Of a stretch of 64,000 bases of DNA, positions 29,910-41,345 are shown in pieces. This stretch comes from Hybos culiciformis (lineage: Eukaryota > Arthropoda > Insecta > Diptera > Hybotidae). The translations under genes and the position numbers were made by a program. The notes under the pieces are model-generated. The model did not search any database. It was not told where the DNA came from and saw only the letters and a program-made list of their open reading frames with translations. Each line of letters begins with the position of its first letter. Positions within the stretch are counted from its first letter, which is position 1. Location: positions 78,503,303 through 78,567,302 of the forward strand of contig OZ023274.1 in assembly GCA_964007475.1 (NCBI GenBank), read 5' to 3'.

Positions 29910-30156
29910 ACATTCAAACCACAATTGTTTAGCGGGCTAATCAATCGGTTTCACGAAATCTTATCTTAAAGCTTATTTTTTTCCCTGGCCTTACTTCAAA
30001 ATCTAATGTTATGTTTCACTTTCTTAAACAACACAAACACTTAGATCAAGTGGACAACTGAAAAATTCACACAAATTCCAGCCCGAGGTGGGAATCGAAT
30101 CCACGACCAAACACACTGTAGGATAATGACAATATCACTACACCATGACGGCCGAC
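29910..30156 (-). mobile_element. tRNA-derived SINE (minus strand)
   Basis: Read on the minus strand, 30156 to 30081 resembles a degenerate tRNA. It has an A-box-like GGTGTAGTGATATTGTC, then after about 30 bases a B-box-like GTGGATTCGATTCCCAC whose T-stem has four pairs. The acceptor arms do not pair, so this is not a functional tRNA. The tRNA-like head is followed by an unrelated body (ending roughly at 29.91 kb). A degenerate RNA polymerase III promoter followed by an unrelated body is the usual design of a tRNA-derived SINE. The left and right limits are estimates; I could not see a convincing target duplication. Confidence 0.6.
30081..30154 (-). promoter_or_regulatory. tRNA-like head with pol III A-box and B-box
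   Basis: The B box matches the GGTTCGANTCC consensus closely (GGATTCGATTCC on the minus strand, about 30093-30104), and the A box lies about 40 bases upstream of it (around 30125-30142). The spacing is right for a type 2 internal pol III promoter. Mispaired acceptor and anticodon arms argue against a real tRNA gene. Confidence 0.6.
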
Positions 30157-31298
30157 AAAGACATATTCATGATGCCTACATGAAAAAAGAATTCAAATAC
30201 TTTACTAAAAGAAAAATATGAAACAGTACCACGTAAATTAAGTATTGGACCCGTTTTAGATGGGCCCGATTAAGGTATCTTAACTTCATAGCAACATTTC
30301 CCAGTCGATAGAACTTCTTCTAGTCCATTAATTAAATTCTTGACAATGTTGCGAAAAAATGCAAAATCCACAGAATGATAATTTTCTAGAATTATTTGTT
30401 ATATAGCGTTTTCCCTTGAAACTAAGAAAAATTTTAGGAAAACTAACAATCAAAATATAAAAATTATTTGAAAATCAATCACAATTAATTTTTAATTGAT
30501 ATTTCCTGCTCTGAGTGTTAAAATATTTTTAACTCATTTAAATTTTGAATTAATATTAGTTTCCACACAGCTATAATATGCTGTATAGTGTATACTGTTG
30601 TAGTTAATTATGTGGAAACATAATAAATATTTTTTTTTTCATTCAAAATGTACATTTTTTTTTTCTTTTTTGGTATTTTTCCATTGGGTTAATAACATTT
30701 TCCTATCCGTAAACAAAAAAAAAAAAGTTAATCAAATAGATTGTTCATTGCTCTCTTCTCTGTATGTTAAAAAAAATAAGTAAAATAAAATCATGACAAC
30801 TACTTTTCAAAAACAAAAAAAAAAGTAGTTAAACAAAATTATGTAAAATTTATCTTGACTTTGACTTTACCCAAAGGACACATACAAAATGGAACTAAAA
30901 AAAATATGAAAATTGAAGAAGTCGTAATGTTCTCTATACGATGTATAAAGTTTAAATGCAATAAAAAGTGTTAAAAAATATCATAACTCGTGAATTTTTT
31001 TTTTAACATGTTCCCTAAACTAAAAACTATGCATACATTTTTTGATTAAAAACAAATTTCTATATATGATTGATGCTTCAGTGAATTCAAGTATCAATAT
31101 AATGTTGTTATTTCATTATGCAATTTGGTTTGCATATGGATTTATTAATATTATTATTAAATGTAGGTAGTTCAAATATATACAATGTTTAATAAATAGA
31201 TTCCTTAGGAATTTTTTTTTTCTTGAAGTAATGGATAAGGATCAATGTGGTGATCATCAAAAATATGCATGTGTCTTTATTCAGACCTTTATCTTTTA

Positions 31299-31335
31299 GT
31301 AGGGTTGCCAGATTCTCCCCAGTACAAATCGGGAC
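31299..31335 (+). repeat. possible DNA-transposon end remnant (GGGTTGCCAGATT)
   Basis: The string AGGGTTGCCAGATTCTCCCC followed by ATCGGGACA stands out from the A/T background and resembles a transposon-end motif I recall from several insect genomes. I could not find the matching inverted end or a target duplication within about 400 bp, so this is at most a truncated copy. It could be coincidence. Confidence 0.25.
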
Positions 31336-34300
31336 AAAAAGAAATTTTTTATTAAATAAATTAAATTGATTAAAAAAATTAAAAAATTATTTTATTTATT
31401 ATAAATATAAAAAATAGACCATTAATACTTCAACAAGGTCAAGTACGTAATTAAATAATATCTTTAAAATATTAAAAAAATTAATAACACAAATCAGGAA
31501 CATTTTTTACTCCATTGTATTCTAGAACATTTTTGAAATTTTGACATTTCATTATAATGTACTAGTAAATAGTATTTTTAAGTTCTTAGTCTCCAAAGCC
31601 CGGTAAATTTTCATTAACATAAATATACCGAACATTATGTAATACTTTTTTGAAAAAAAAAATACATAAACATTTTTTTAATCGATCTAAATGTACATAA
31701 ATGCTAAACCTCAATTTCAATAATAAAAAAAAGTTTCCAAAGGAAATAATAACATTAACTTGTATATATGAAATTTTTCTATATTTGAATTTTTTAAGTG
31801 GAATGAATCCTTTTTTTTTTTTAATATTGAAATACCGCTATTAAAAAAAACTTTATTAAAATCCTTCGATCACGCAATTGTTTGGGGAGTCATATAATTT
31901 AAATAAAAAAATCTTTATATTCTTTTACCTCAATGTAAAAAAACTTGTGTAGAAATTTTGTACATTTATTTTTTTATTTTTTTGGTTTTAGTAAACAAAT
32001 TTCTAAAACTACATATAGCTGAACAACCAACCTATAAATGAAGTATTACCATTTAAAAAAAATATTGGTATTTTTTTTTGTTACATATATTATTTTTTCA
32101 TGGAAAATGTTAAGTGTTTTTATTTTCATTGTAAAAAATTTTATGTTTAATAGCATAACTATACTCTAGGTCTATAGAAATATATGTTACATGTATATTT
32201 CCTTTAACTTTTATTAACGTTCATTCCAATTCCTTCAATATTATTTCCTTATGTTTTTTGAAATTATTTTTGACACGTTGTACGTGTATAAAAATTCTTA
32301 AAATTTAATTTTTTTTTTTGTAATTTAGGAATTTTTATACTTTAAAATTATTTTGAATTCGTGCATTTTTGATTCCCGATTTCCAATATACAGAGGTTTT
32401 TATAAATTCTATTTCATTGAGGAGTGGGGAGCTTTATTTCTTAAAATCTTGATTAGATTAAACTTGATTAGTAAAAGAAAAAAAATTATGTCAACCGTTT
32501 TAACAATATTTTATATAATTAATTTTCTTTGAATTATTTAGTTAATTGTTTTATATTCCTGAAACTTAAAAATTAGATCAAAAATATTCTTAACTAATCA
32601 CAAAAAAAAAAAATAAATGAAGAATATATGCTTCATGTCAACCTAATTTTAAAGCCAGAAGAATTTTCATAGTGAGATAATTAATCACAAATAATAATGT
32701 TTAGTTTGTGTATCAACGGAAAAACTTCTTGTACAAAACAACACATATTACGAGAAAACTACAATCCACCAATGATACATAATGACGTAAAATAAATGCA
32801 TTACTTTTGCTACAATTTGTATCTTTTAATTGGTGCATTATCTGCAGTTTATAAAATGCATTTTACCACAAATACTAAGATAATTAATAGCTACACATTG
32901 TGAAAAAATGCAAAATGAAGATAAAAAAAAACAACACAATTATAAAGTAGTATTGAAATTTAACCACAAATACATATGTAACTTTTTATTAGGAATGTTA
33001 AATGAGTACAAATTACATTTAGATCCGTATTAAATTAAAAATATTGTAACAGAGATAAAATCTTATTTTGAAGAATATAATTTTCCACTGTATTGAGAAA
33101 TATATTTATACAAATGTAAAGAAAATCTAGCGAGGAGCGAGCTCGTAATTTTTTTTGACATAGACTGTTATCTTTTTGAAGATAGAAATATCTTTTTTGA
33201 AGGAATTAAGATTTTTTTTTTTTTAAATAAATGAAAATGAAATTTATTGAGTGGTTTGCGATAAAAACCATATATTTCGTCTAGATATTACAAGGATCAA
33301 ATTGGTCTTTATTATGTCCTTATTCATAAAATAATTATTATATTCAGATTTTTTTTTTACTTTTCTTTTTATGAAATTTTCTGTATACCAGTTTTTCCAC
33401 TTTCAATATTATTATTTACCCTGTAGTTGTGTAGTATAACAAATTTGTTTTGAAAACAAAGAAAAAAACTACATAAATATAAAATTAAGCAGCAGAGATT
33501 TCTTTATTTTTCCTGTGCAAGTATTTGTGTTGAATGAAATATATATTTTTTATTTATAGTATAAATATTAGTTGTGAATGTATCTTACGCTACACAACAT
33601 AAATATTGTTTGCATATAGATATTATCTGAGAGATATACATTAATATGCTGTTGTGGTCGTTGGTGAAAATAAACATAACAATACAATTTACTTAAAAAC
33701 ACATTAGGGGGTTAATGAAAATTTTTAAAAGATTCACTATTTAGTTGTAGATTTTTTGTTGTCCGTAAAAGATATTCGAGAATTTTTTTTTTTTTGAAAT
33801 CAAAATAAATATAAAAAAGGAAATTAAATAAAAAAAAAAACAATTCGGTGAAATTTCTACCTTTTAATTTTTTTAATTTTTTTTGGAAGAAATTTTATTT
33901 AATTTTTAATAAAAATAGGTAATTCAAAAATTTTAAATTAAAAATAAAAATTAAGAAAAAAATGTAAAAATAAAAAATAAAAAATTATTTCTAATGTAAA
34001 CAAAATTCTATGAAACACATAAATAAATAAAAAAAAAAAATAATGAAGCATAAACAAAAAAAAAATTATTTTTATTTACAAAACGAAAATATTTAAAAAT
34101 AATAAAATCTAAAAAAATTTATTTTAAGTTTTGAAGGAAATAAAAAAAAATAATTGAATAAAAATTAAAAATTGAAAAAAAAAAAAAAAATAAAAAACAA
34201 GTTTATGACGCAAAAGATCTCACCGGAAATCTTTTCTGTCATAAAATTTTTTTTTCAGTTTTTGGTAATTCGTTTATTTTTTCTTCCCTTGTATCTTACC

Positions 34301-34770
34301 AAAGTTCACTGAAAAAACCATAAAATTGCTAATAAATATTTCAGCTTATATGGTGATTCATTAAAATTAAATTTTTATACTGATCGTGAATCAACATTTT
34401 TATAATATGGTGCCGTGAAACTACATTTTTACATGAATTGATAGAAAGCTATATAATTACATATTTTCTTTTTGTTTTTAATGTGTCTTTGTGTTAAAAT
34501 TTTTATATTCCGATAACTTAAAGGGTAATAATTAATGTTGATTATAACAAGTCTTGAATCACGAAGCAGAATTTCTTCGACACTGATTGTGATGTTTTGA
34601 AATTTTTTTATGTTAAAATTTGATTTAATTGTATGTATTTTGAAATGAGCGTGATGGTTGGTAACAAGTATGGGAAATTATAACCGTGTACACCTGAAAA
34701 AAAAATAAAAAAATAAAAAAAAAATGACACAGCCATAAATTTCAAACCCTCGACAAAGTCCAATCAAATC

Positions 34771-34820
34771 CATTCAAAGCATCTCGTATATAGGCATTCA
34801 AAGCATCTCGTATATAGGCA
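34771..34820 (+). repeat. perfect 24-bp tandem duplication
   Basis: The unit CATTCAAAGCATCTCGTATA plus TAGG occurs at 34771-34794 and again without change at 34795-34818, followed by the first two bases of a third copy. Being perfect, it is probably recent replication slippage. No function is implied. Confidence 0.85.
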
Positions 34821-37679
34821 TAAAAATCATAACAAAACGTAAGAAACTATATGAAAATTCTTATAGAAACTTAAAGATTGGTCTGTAAAATGAGATTAAA
34901 AACACAAAAAAAAAACATAATTTAATTATTAAATTCAGTTTATTATATAATAAATCAACTGCATTGAATAAAATTTGCTTTAATCCCATTTTACAAATCA
35001 ATTTTCAATTTTTCAGTAGGTATTTTCATACAAGATTTTTATTTAATTTTTTTCATATACAAGACGGCTTCAAATTTGAATTTTTGTCGGTAATAGCTCA
35101 CGTCATAGATTCAATAATTTTGTTTATTGCGAAATATTATAATTAACATTTTATTGCTTAGAGATAATTTTTAACATATGTATATGCAAAACAATTCCTT
35201 AAAATTTACGTCAGATCTTTTTCATAGTAAATTATTTTTTTTGTTCTATAAATCTTTTAAGACTGAATGTTTTTTTTAAATTACAAAGGTTATGTTTTTT
35301 ATTTGAGAAAAACATAATGAATATACTACCTATATTAAAATGTTTTATATGGTTTTTAAAGAAAAAAGTTTTTTTTTTCTCTAATGTTTCAAAGTTTTTA
35401 CAACAGTTCTTTACAACACATTCTTGACATCGATTTTCCAAAAACCATATGATCAAAATTTAACCTTGGACTTTTTGCTATGTAATTTTTGTTTTTACAA
35501 TTCTCATATTATTATAAAATAAAAATATTGATTCGTTGCATACGTAATAGCAAAATAAAAAAAAAAAAAAATTTTTTTTTTGGGTTAAGGTTGAAAGTAC
35601 CAGAAAATTACAGGGATATATAATGTGCAACGCAAATTTTAATCTAATTTTTAAAAATAAAAATCACTTAAGATTAAAAATGTAATACACCTACATATAA
35701 TGTAGGTAAGTAGTTATGAATAAAAATTATTCATTATTAAAAATTTTATCGCAAAATTATTCTAAAAATTTAAATTAAAAAAAAAGTATTCAATAATTTT
35801 GTGTTTTTTGTGCATCAACTTATCGTTAACAGAGAATATCTTATCGTTAAAATGGCGATGGAGTACAAAATGTATGCATTTATTTATATATACAATTGAA
35901 ATTTTTAAGAAAATGATCTCTTAAGATTTGCCAAACAGAATCCGTAGATTTATGAATAAAACCCTGATCAAGAAGCAATCAATTTCTAAGTCTCTAGTTA
36001 TCTTTCACTTATGTGAAAAAGTTTTTTTTTTAATTCGAAGAAGATTGAAGTGATCTATGACGTTTGTTTCCTTGCACCGATTCTAAAAAAGAAAAAGAAG
36101 AAAACGAAGAAATTAATATTGCAATTTCACCTTTTAGTCTTAGAATTTGTTCTTATAGGAGTTTTTCTTTTTATTTTCTAATAAAATTAAGATTTTTGGG
36201 CATTGTGTAATAAAGATTTTATGTGCACAAAAAATCTATTTTTTTTTTTGTGTTAACAATCATCTCCAAACCTTTTTTTTTTGTATTCTTGTTGCTTCAG
36301 AAAAGAAAAATCATATAATAAAATTTTCCAACTTGGAAAACTGAATACAGAAAAATATATGAAAAAAAATAAAAAAATATATGTATTTATTTTTATTCTG
36401 AAGCATCAACCGTTAAAGGTAAGACGTAGTTTTAATTTTTTTCAAAAAATAATAATAATAATAATGGTGTGAAAGAAAAATCTGTGAGAAAATATAAAAA
36501 TTAATCAAAATAAAAATAAAAGTTTATTTACCCTCTAATTGCATTGAGAAAAAAAAATATAAAAAAAAAATTATATAAATAAATAAATATTTTCACAAAA
36601 ATTCATAAAATCTATAGTTCAGTGAATAAGGTTTTGTGCATTTAAGAAAAAAAAAGAAGAGAAAAATGAAAATTGCGTCACAAAATAAATTTTTGTGTTA
36701 TTGAAATTTATATAAAAAAAATTATTGTACGTATTTAAAGTTTTAAAAAAATTAAACTAAAAAAAAAACGAATTATATAAAAATTTTAAAATTTCATAGA
36801 ATTGCGAAAATTAATGTAAATCGAATAACAAAAATTTTTATCCTGCTCTGGTGAAGCTTTTATTCTGACCGCGTTACTAGCTTGCAGATAAAAAGTCATA
36901 AGCAATAAAGTTTTAAAGAGCTTACTATCTTCGTTCGTGTTATTGACCACTTTTAATATAATAAATAACGAATTTTTGATTTTCAATAAAAAATTGTCAA
37001 AATTATGAATTCCCAAATAAAGTAGGCTGTAAATAACAAGCAAATATTTATTATATTTTTGGCGCATTTTTTTTTTTTTTTTTAAATACACTTTTTTAAT
37101 ATATTGAATTTTTTCTATTAATTCATAAATTCACCACACAACAACAATGTGGTCAATTAATCTCAATTCACCACAATGGTAAAAAATTTTGTTATTTAAT
37201 TGCATTAAAATTTTGTGTTTAATTTTAATTTCAAATTATTTAAAGTGATAATTGAAAACAAAAAATGACACAAAAAATATACAAAGTGTTCATTGTGAAA
37301 AAAATTTTCTAAAAATACATATAAAAATTAAAAAATAAAAATTTTCACTCTAAAAAAATAGTGGAATTCGACATTTATTTTATAATACATTTTTTTTTAT
37401 TTAATTAAATAATGTAAAATATATTTTCAATTGATAAATAAAAATAAAAATTAACAAAATAATTTAAAAGAAATTTATAAAAAAAAATAAGGTTGATGAA
37501 AAATTGTGTTCATATTTTTTTAAATTTTTTTTCTTTCAACATAATTTTTTTTTTTTAATAATTAATTATTAAAGAAAAACAAAAAATTAAATTTAAATAA
37601 AAATTATTTTTGCTTTTACAAAAAAATTTTTATTTTAAGCTGATCATCTTAATTATTATAACTTAAAGGATCTGTCACA

Positions 37680-37745
37680 ATGACATTATCACGACGGATT
37701 AAATGTTTCAAATATCTGGTTTACAGTTATGTTGTTCTATTAACG
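37680..37745 (+). CDS. first coding exon of a tetraspanin-like protein (partial gene)
   Basis: An ATG in a good insect start context (CACAATGAC) opens 22 codons ending precisely at ACG|GTGAGT, a strong splice donor (phase 0). The peptide begins MTLSRRIKCFKYLVYSY and continues into hydrophobic VVLLT. A short basic or polar N-terminus, the K-C-x-KY motif and then the start of a membrane segment is the hallmark of tetraspanin N-termini, and tetraspanin genes often break inside the first membrane segment. Tetraspanins are four-pass membrane organisers that scaffold receptors and adhesion proteins. The remaining exons (second membrane segment, large loop with CCG motif) are not visible in the window, so the intron may exceed 26 kb, or I missed small exons. 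The call rests on 22 residues only. Confidence 0.5.
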
Positions 37746-40700
37746 GTGAGTATTTTTTATATAAAGAAAGAAAAAAAATATTAAATCTTAGTTATATCGC
37801 CTGACGTATTTTGAAAAATAATTATTTTAATTTTCGGAATTGAACCAAGTATTGTCAATCTAAGGGCCAATAAGCATTTTCAATCGAAAATAGATCTTTG
37901 CTCAGAAAAAACTTTTGTTCAATTGGTACTTATTACATGTTAAAATTGTTGAAATATTTTTAATTCAGAATTTTTGAATGTAACTTAATCTATTCAAATA
38001 TATGTTATTTTTAAATGATATTACAAATATCCGATTTATTATTTGAAAATCCATTAAAAAATAAGAACTATAAACATTAAACTTTAACCGCAAATGAAAT
38101 GCTAGATTTTGCTTTTGACCAAAATTCGGTATAAGGAAAACAAATTTAATCCCTTTAAAGGATTTGGAATATTTTTTTTTATATAAAAATCAAAAAAAAT
38201 TTTGTATATAAAAATATAATTTTAGAAAAACATATCTAATGATTTTTAGAAAAACTATTTTTCGGTTTAATTGTATTTAAAAACAAATTTCAATGGCTTT
38301 TAATTTTTAATTCATTACATATTCTATGGAATTATTATGCAAACTTATCTAGATTCGAATGTCACAAAAACAACAAGTCTCCGGACCCAATGACACAACT
38401 TCTTTCAAAAGTAAGCTTTGTCGTGTTTCTGCAAGTTTCTTGGAAACGTTTCAAATTACCAAATTTATGTGTTCAATTGAAATAACAGCTACGTCACACT
38501 GATACACATTATTGTAGGACACATGTAGAAAAAATGTCCTTGACAATTTTTTTATTTTATTTTATGAAAAATATTTTGCCACACAGAATCCTCGAGTATT
38601 AAATGCTTACCGGAAAATTCATTTTTTTTTTTTTCATTCTATTTAATGGAAATTTAAATGAATTTTATAAAATTAACTTTTGTTTCGTTTTATTTTATTT
38701 TTTATTCTTTTTGATTTTCCTGCTTCAATACACACAAAAATTAAATTAAATTTTACAAGCTTCCATAAGTTATTCACAACATAATAAGTACGCAGTTTAT
38801 TTTTAAGGTACACATTATTATCGAATGAAAAATGTAATTTAAATATAAAGGAAAAATTTTTATATAAATTTAAAAAAAAAAATTTGGAATATTTTTCCAC
38901 TATACATTTTCATTAAAATTGACTTTATACTATATTTAGATTTTCCTATCAAAAATTCAATTTTCAAATTATGTAATATTCATGCAGATATTTTTATTTA
39001 AGCATCCTTTCTTCTTATTTTTTATATAAATATATATGGAAAAAAGAAGAAAATTATCATATCTACGTGTAAAACGAGAATAATATGAAAAATAAAAATA
39101 ATGAAAATGAAAAAAAAAAAAAAATAATTGAAAAATCTAGAAATTGACCTTGAAAATAAATGGTTGCGCAGGCTTCTCTGGAAAACATATAATTTCCACT
39201 CTCTGAAAAATCATATTACATATACAAAACCTAATAAAAAAAAAAAAAAGCAAGCAAAAAATTTAAAACGTAATAATAAACACAAAAAAGACAAAATATT
39301 ATTTTTCGTATGCTGAAAATTCTATATGAAAATTGAACCTAGAGGTACCTACATCGTAACGATGAAATGGACTATTAAAATGGTACAATTTTTGGCACAA
39401 AATTGAAAAACTTCGCAATTCGAACTGAAGGTCTTCGTAATTTAATATTAGGGTTCATATGCTGAATGATGGATAAAGCTAATTTGACTTAAACATTGTA
39501 CAAAAATATGCAAAACAACTTTGCTGCGAATTTGTTTATCCTTCGATATTTATCGTTAAAAAAAAATAAATCTCTCTTTGTATATTCTTGATATCATATT
39601 CTTGAAAATATTCAAAAATGTAGAAAGTTTAAGAATAAGTTTCATAGAATCTTTATTATTATTATTTTTTTTTTGCCTTTTATGAATTTATGATTTTGTG
39701 TATTCATGAAGATTTACACTTCGAATACACATCAAAAAAAAATTGTATATCTCTAGATTTGTACATATACATATTTTTGTTATATTGATTTAATCATTAA
39801 TATGGTTTATATACCTGTGTACAGTAGAATGATATACATACATACTTTGTATGGATTTATTAATAGAAAGCAAATTTGTCCTTTCCGATTAAAAATTTGT
39901 TATTTAAAATGAAGGTCAGTTTTTTTTTTGTCTTTTTTGGATTATACTTAGTAGGTACATCTATATGTATTTCTTTTTCTTGAAATTGAATTTTATTTTA
40001 TTAGATACTCTTATAAATTTATAATTAAATTGCTTTTTTCTAAAAAAAATTTAAGCATAAGAAGTTTGAAAATCCGACATGAAAATACTTTCTTTTTTTT
40101 TTTTTTTTGGTTTGTTAAAACCTTAAAAGTTCTGAATTTATTAGTTAAAAATTATATGCACGCGTTAGCTTTGAATAGACGTATTTTAATATTTAACACA
40201 AGAAATGAATATGAATTATAAATTAAGATATTCTCATTTGATTTATAGTTTTATTTACTTTTAAAATATAATTTTTCAATTAAAGTTAATGTCTTTATTT
40301 TTTAGGCCCTAAAAGGGAAGAATAATGTAGATTAAAGTCTAGAAATAATACATGTGTAAGCTCTGATAGGTCAATAATTTTATTATATCAAATTGTGGAC
40401 ATGCATTGTGCTGATTGCTAAGCATAAAAAATTTCTCGTGCATAACAGGTGATAAAAATGACAATAAATTTAGTTATGTGGAGATCTGCTTCTAAATATT
40501 TCAATGTTAATTCTTCTTCAGAACAGTAGGTTTAGCCATTTTTTTTCCATAGGACTTAAACGTTATAAAGTATCTTCTTATTCGTTCAGTGGGTAGTTCG
40601 AACCATTAATTACTAAAAAATTCAATTACATTAATCATTAAATTATTATTGAAAATTAATTTTAATATAGTTTTCCTTTAATATAAATAAATAAATTCAG

Positions 40701-41253
40701 TTGGTTACATATTACCGCAAACGCCATTTTAGAGTTTATTAAAAAAACTAATAATTTCTGTACTAATGTATGAATGACGACTAAATGTAAAAAATCTTAC
40801 GAAAATCCTTTTTTTAATTATGTTTAGACGAATTCAATGAATATGTTTTTCTAGTTTCACTTGAGTGGAAAGAAGACAGGATTTTCATAACATTTTTAAT
40901 TACGTTCGTAATTAATTATAACTTCACTGGCATGCACCTTTATCATTTTTGTCGTAACAAAATAAATTTATTAAAATATTATGAAATCATTTTTATTCAA
41001 CTTTCAAAATGATTTCAAATGCAAAATTTTTGAATATATAATTATTTATAAAATCAGGTACTCAACTTAAATTGTACAAATAAAACCAATAAAGTGCAAG
41101 AAAGAATTCAGAGACCTTACTGCAGAATTAGATATCATAAAATACGAAATTGGTCTTTATATTCATATAATTCTTAATAATATAAATGTATTAATAGAAA
41201 ATTATTAATTATTTTGTTTTACAAATAATTAAAATTTAATTTATCATTTATTT
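37746..41253. other. presumed first-intron or intergenic DNA before the IR array
   Basis: This follows directly on the GTGAGT donor. I looked for a second tetraspanin exon in all three plus-strand frames and saw none. It contains A/T microsatellites and short spurious open frames (39128-39316, 40030-40221) made mainly of A/T-only codons. If the upstream exon is real, this stretch and the receptor array behind it would lie in its first intron. Confidence 0.4.
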
Positions 41254-41345
41254 ATTTCAAAAGCTCAAAATTTTTGATTTATTATAATTTTCTTTAATAT
41301 TGTTCAAATTTCGACGAATTAAATTGTTCGTAATTATCGCAAAAT
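41254..41345 (+). promoter_or_regulatory. conserved proximal promoter/5' leader of IR gene 1
   Basis: About 90 bases directly before the ATG are nearly identical to 44663-44754 before gene 2, including TTTCAAAAGCTCAAAATTTT, TTATAATTTTCTTTAATATT and an ATTATCGCAAAAT just before the start. Genes 3 and 4 keep parts of the block. Sequence further upstream is not conserved between genes 1 and 2 at this level, so selection or recent conversion has kept the proximal block. It probably holds the core promoter and leader. Confidence 0.55.

Larger units (their letters stand above)
30157..37679. other. gene-poor stretch leading to the tetraspanin-like exon
   Basis: It is mostly A/T-monotonous. I note a small repeat remnant at about 31299-31335 and a perfect 24-bp tandem duplication at 34771-34818, listed separately. 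The last 1.5 kb (36.1-37.68 kb) lies upstream of the tetraspanin-like first exon and should contain its promoter and 5' leader, but no TATA or initiator element can be singled out in such A+T-rich DNA. A minus-strand open frame at 36786-37091 includes one G+C-richer patch (about 36840-36893) without recognisable content. Confidence 0.4.

Noticed and set aside
30081..30154. A genuine tRNA gene on the minus strand
   Set aside because: The B box is good but the acceptor and anticodon arms do not pair, and a long non-tRNA body follows; a SINE fits better.
36786..37091. 101-codon minus-strand open frame containing a less A+T-rich patch
   Set aside because: The patch covers only about 20 codons and the remainder is low-complexity K/N/I/F. 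It lies in the presumed leader region of the tetraspanin-like gene on the other strand.
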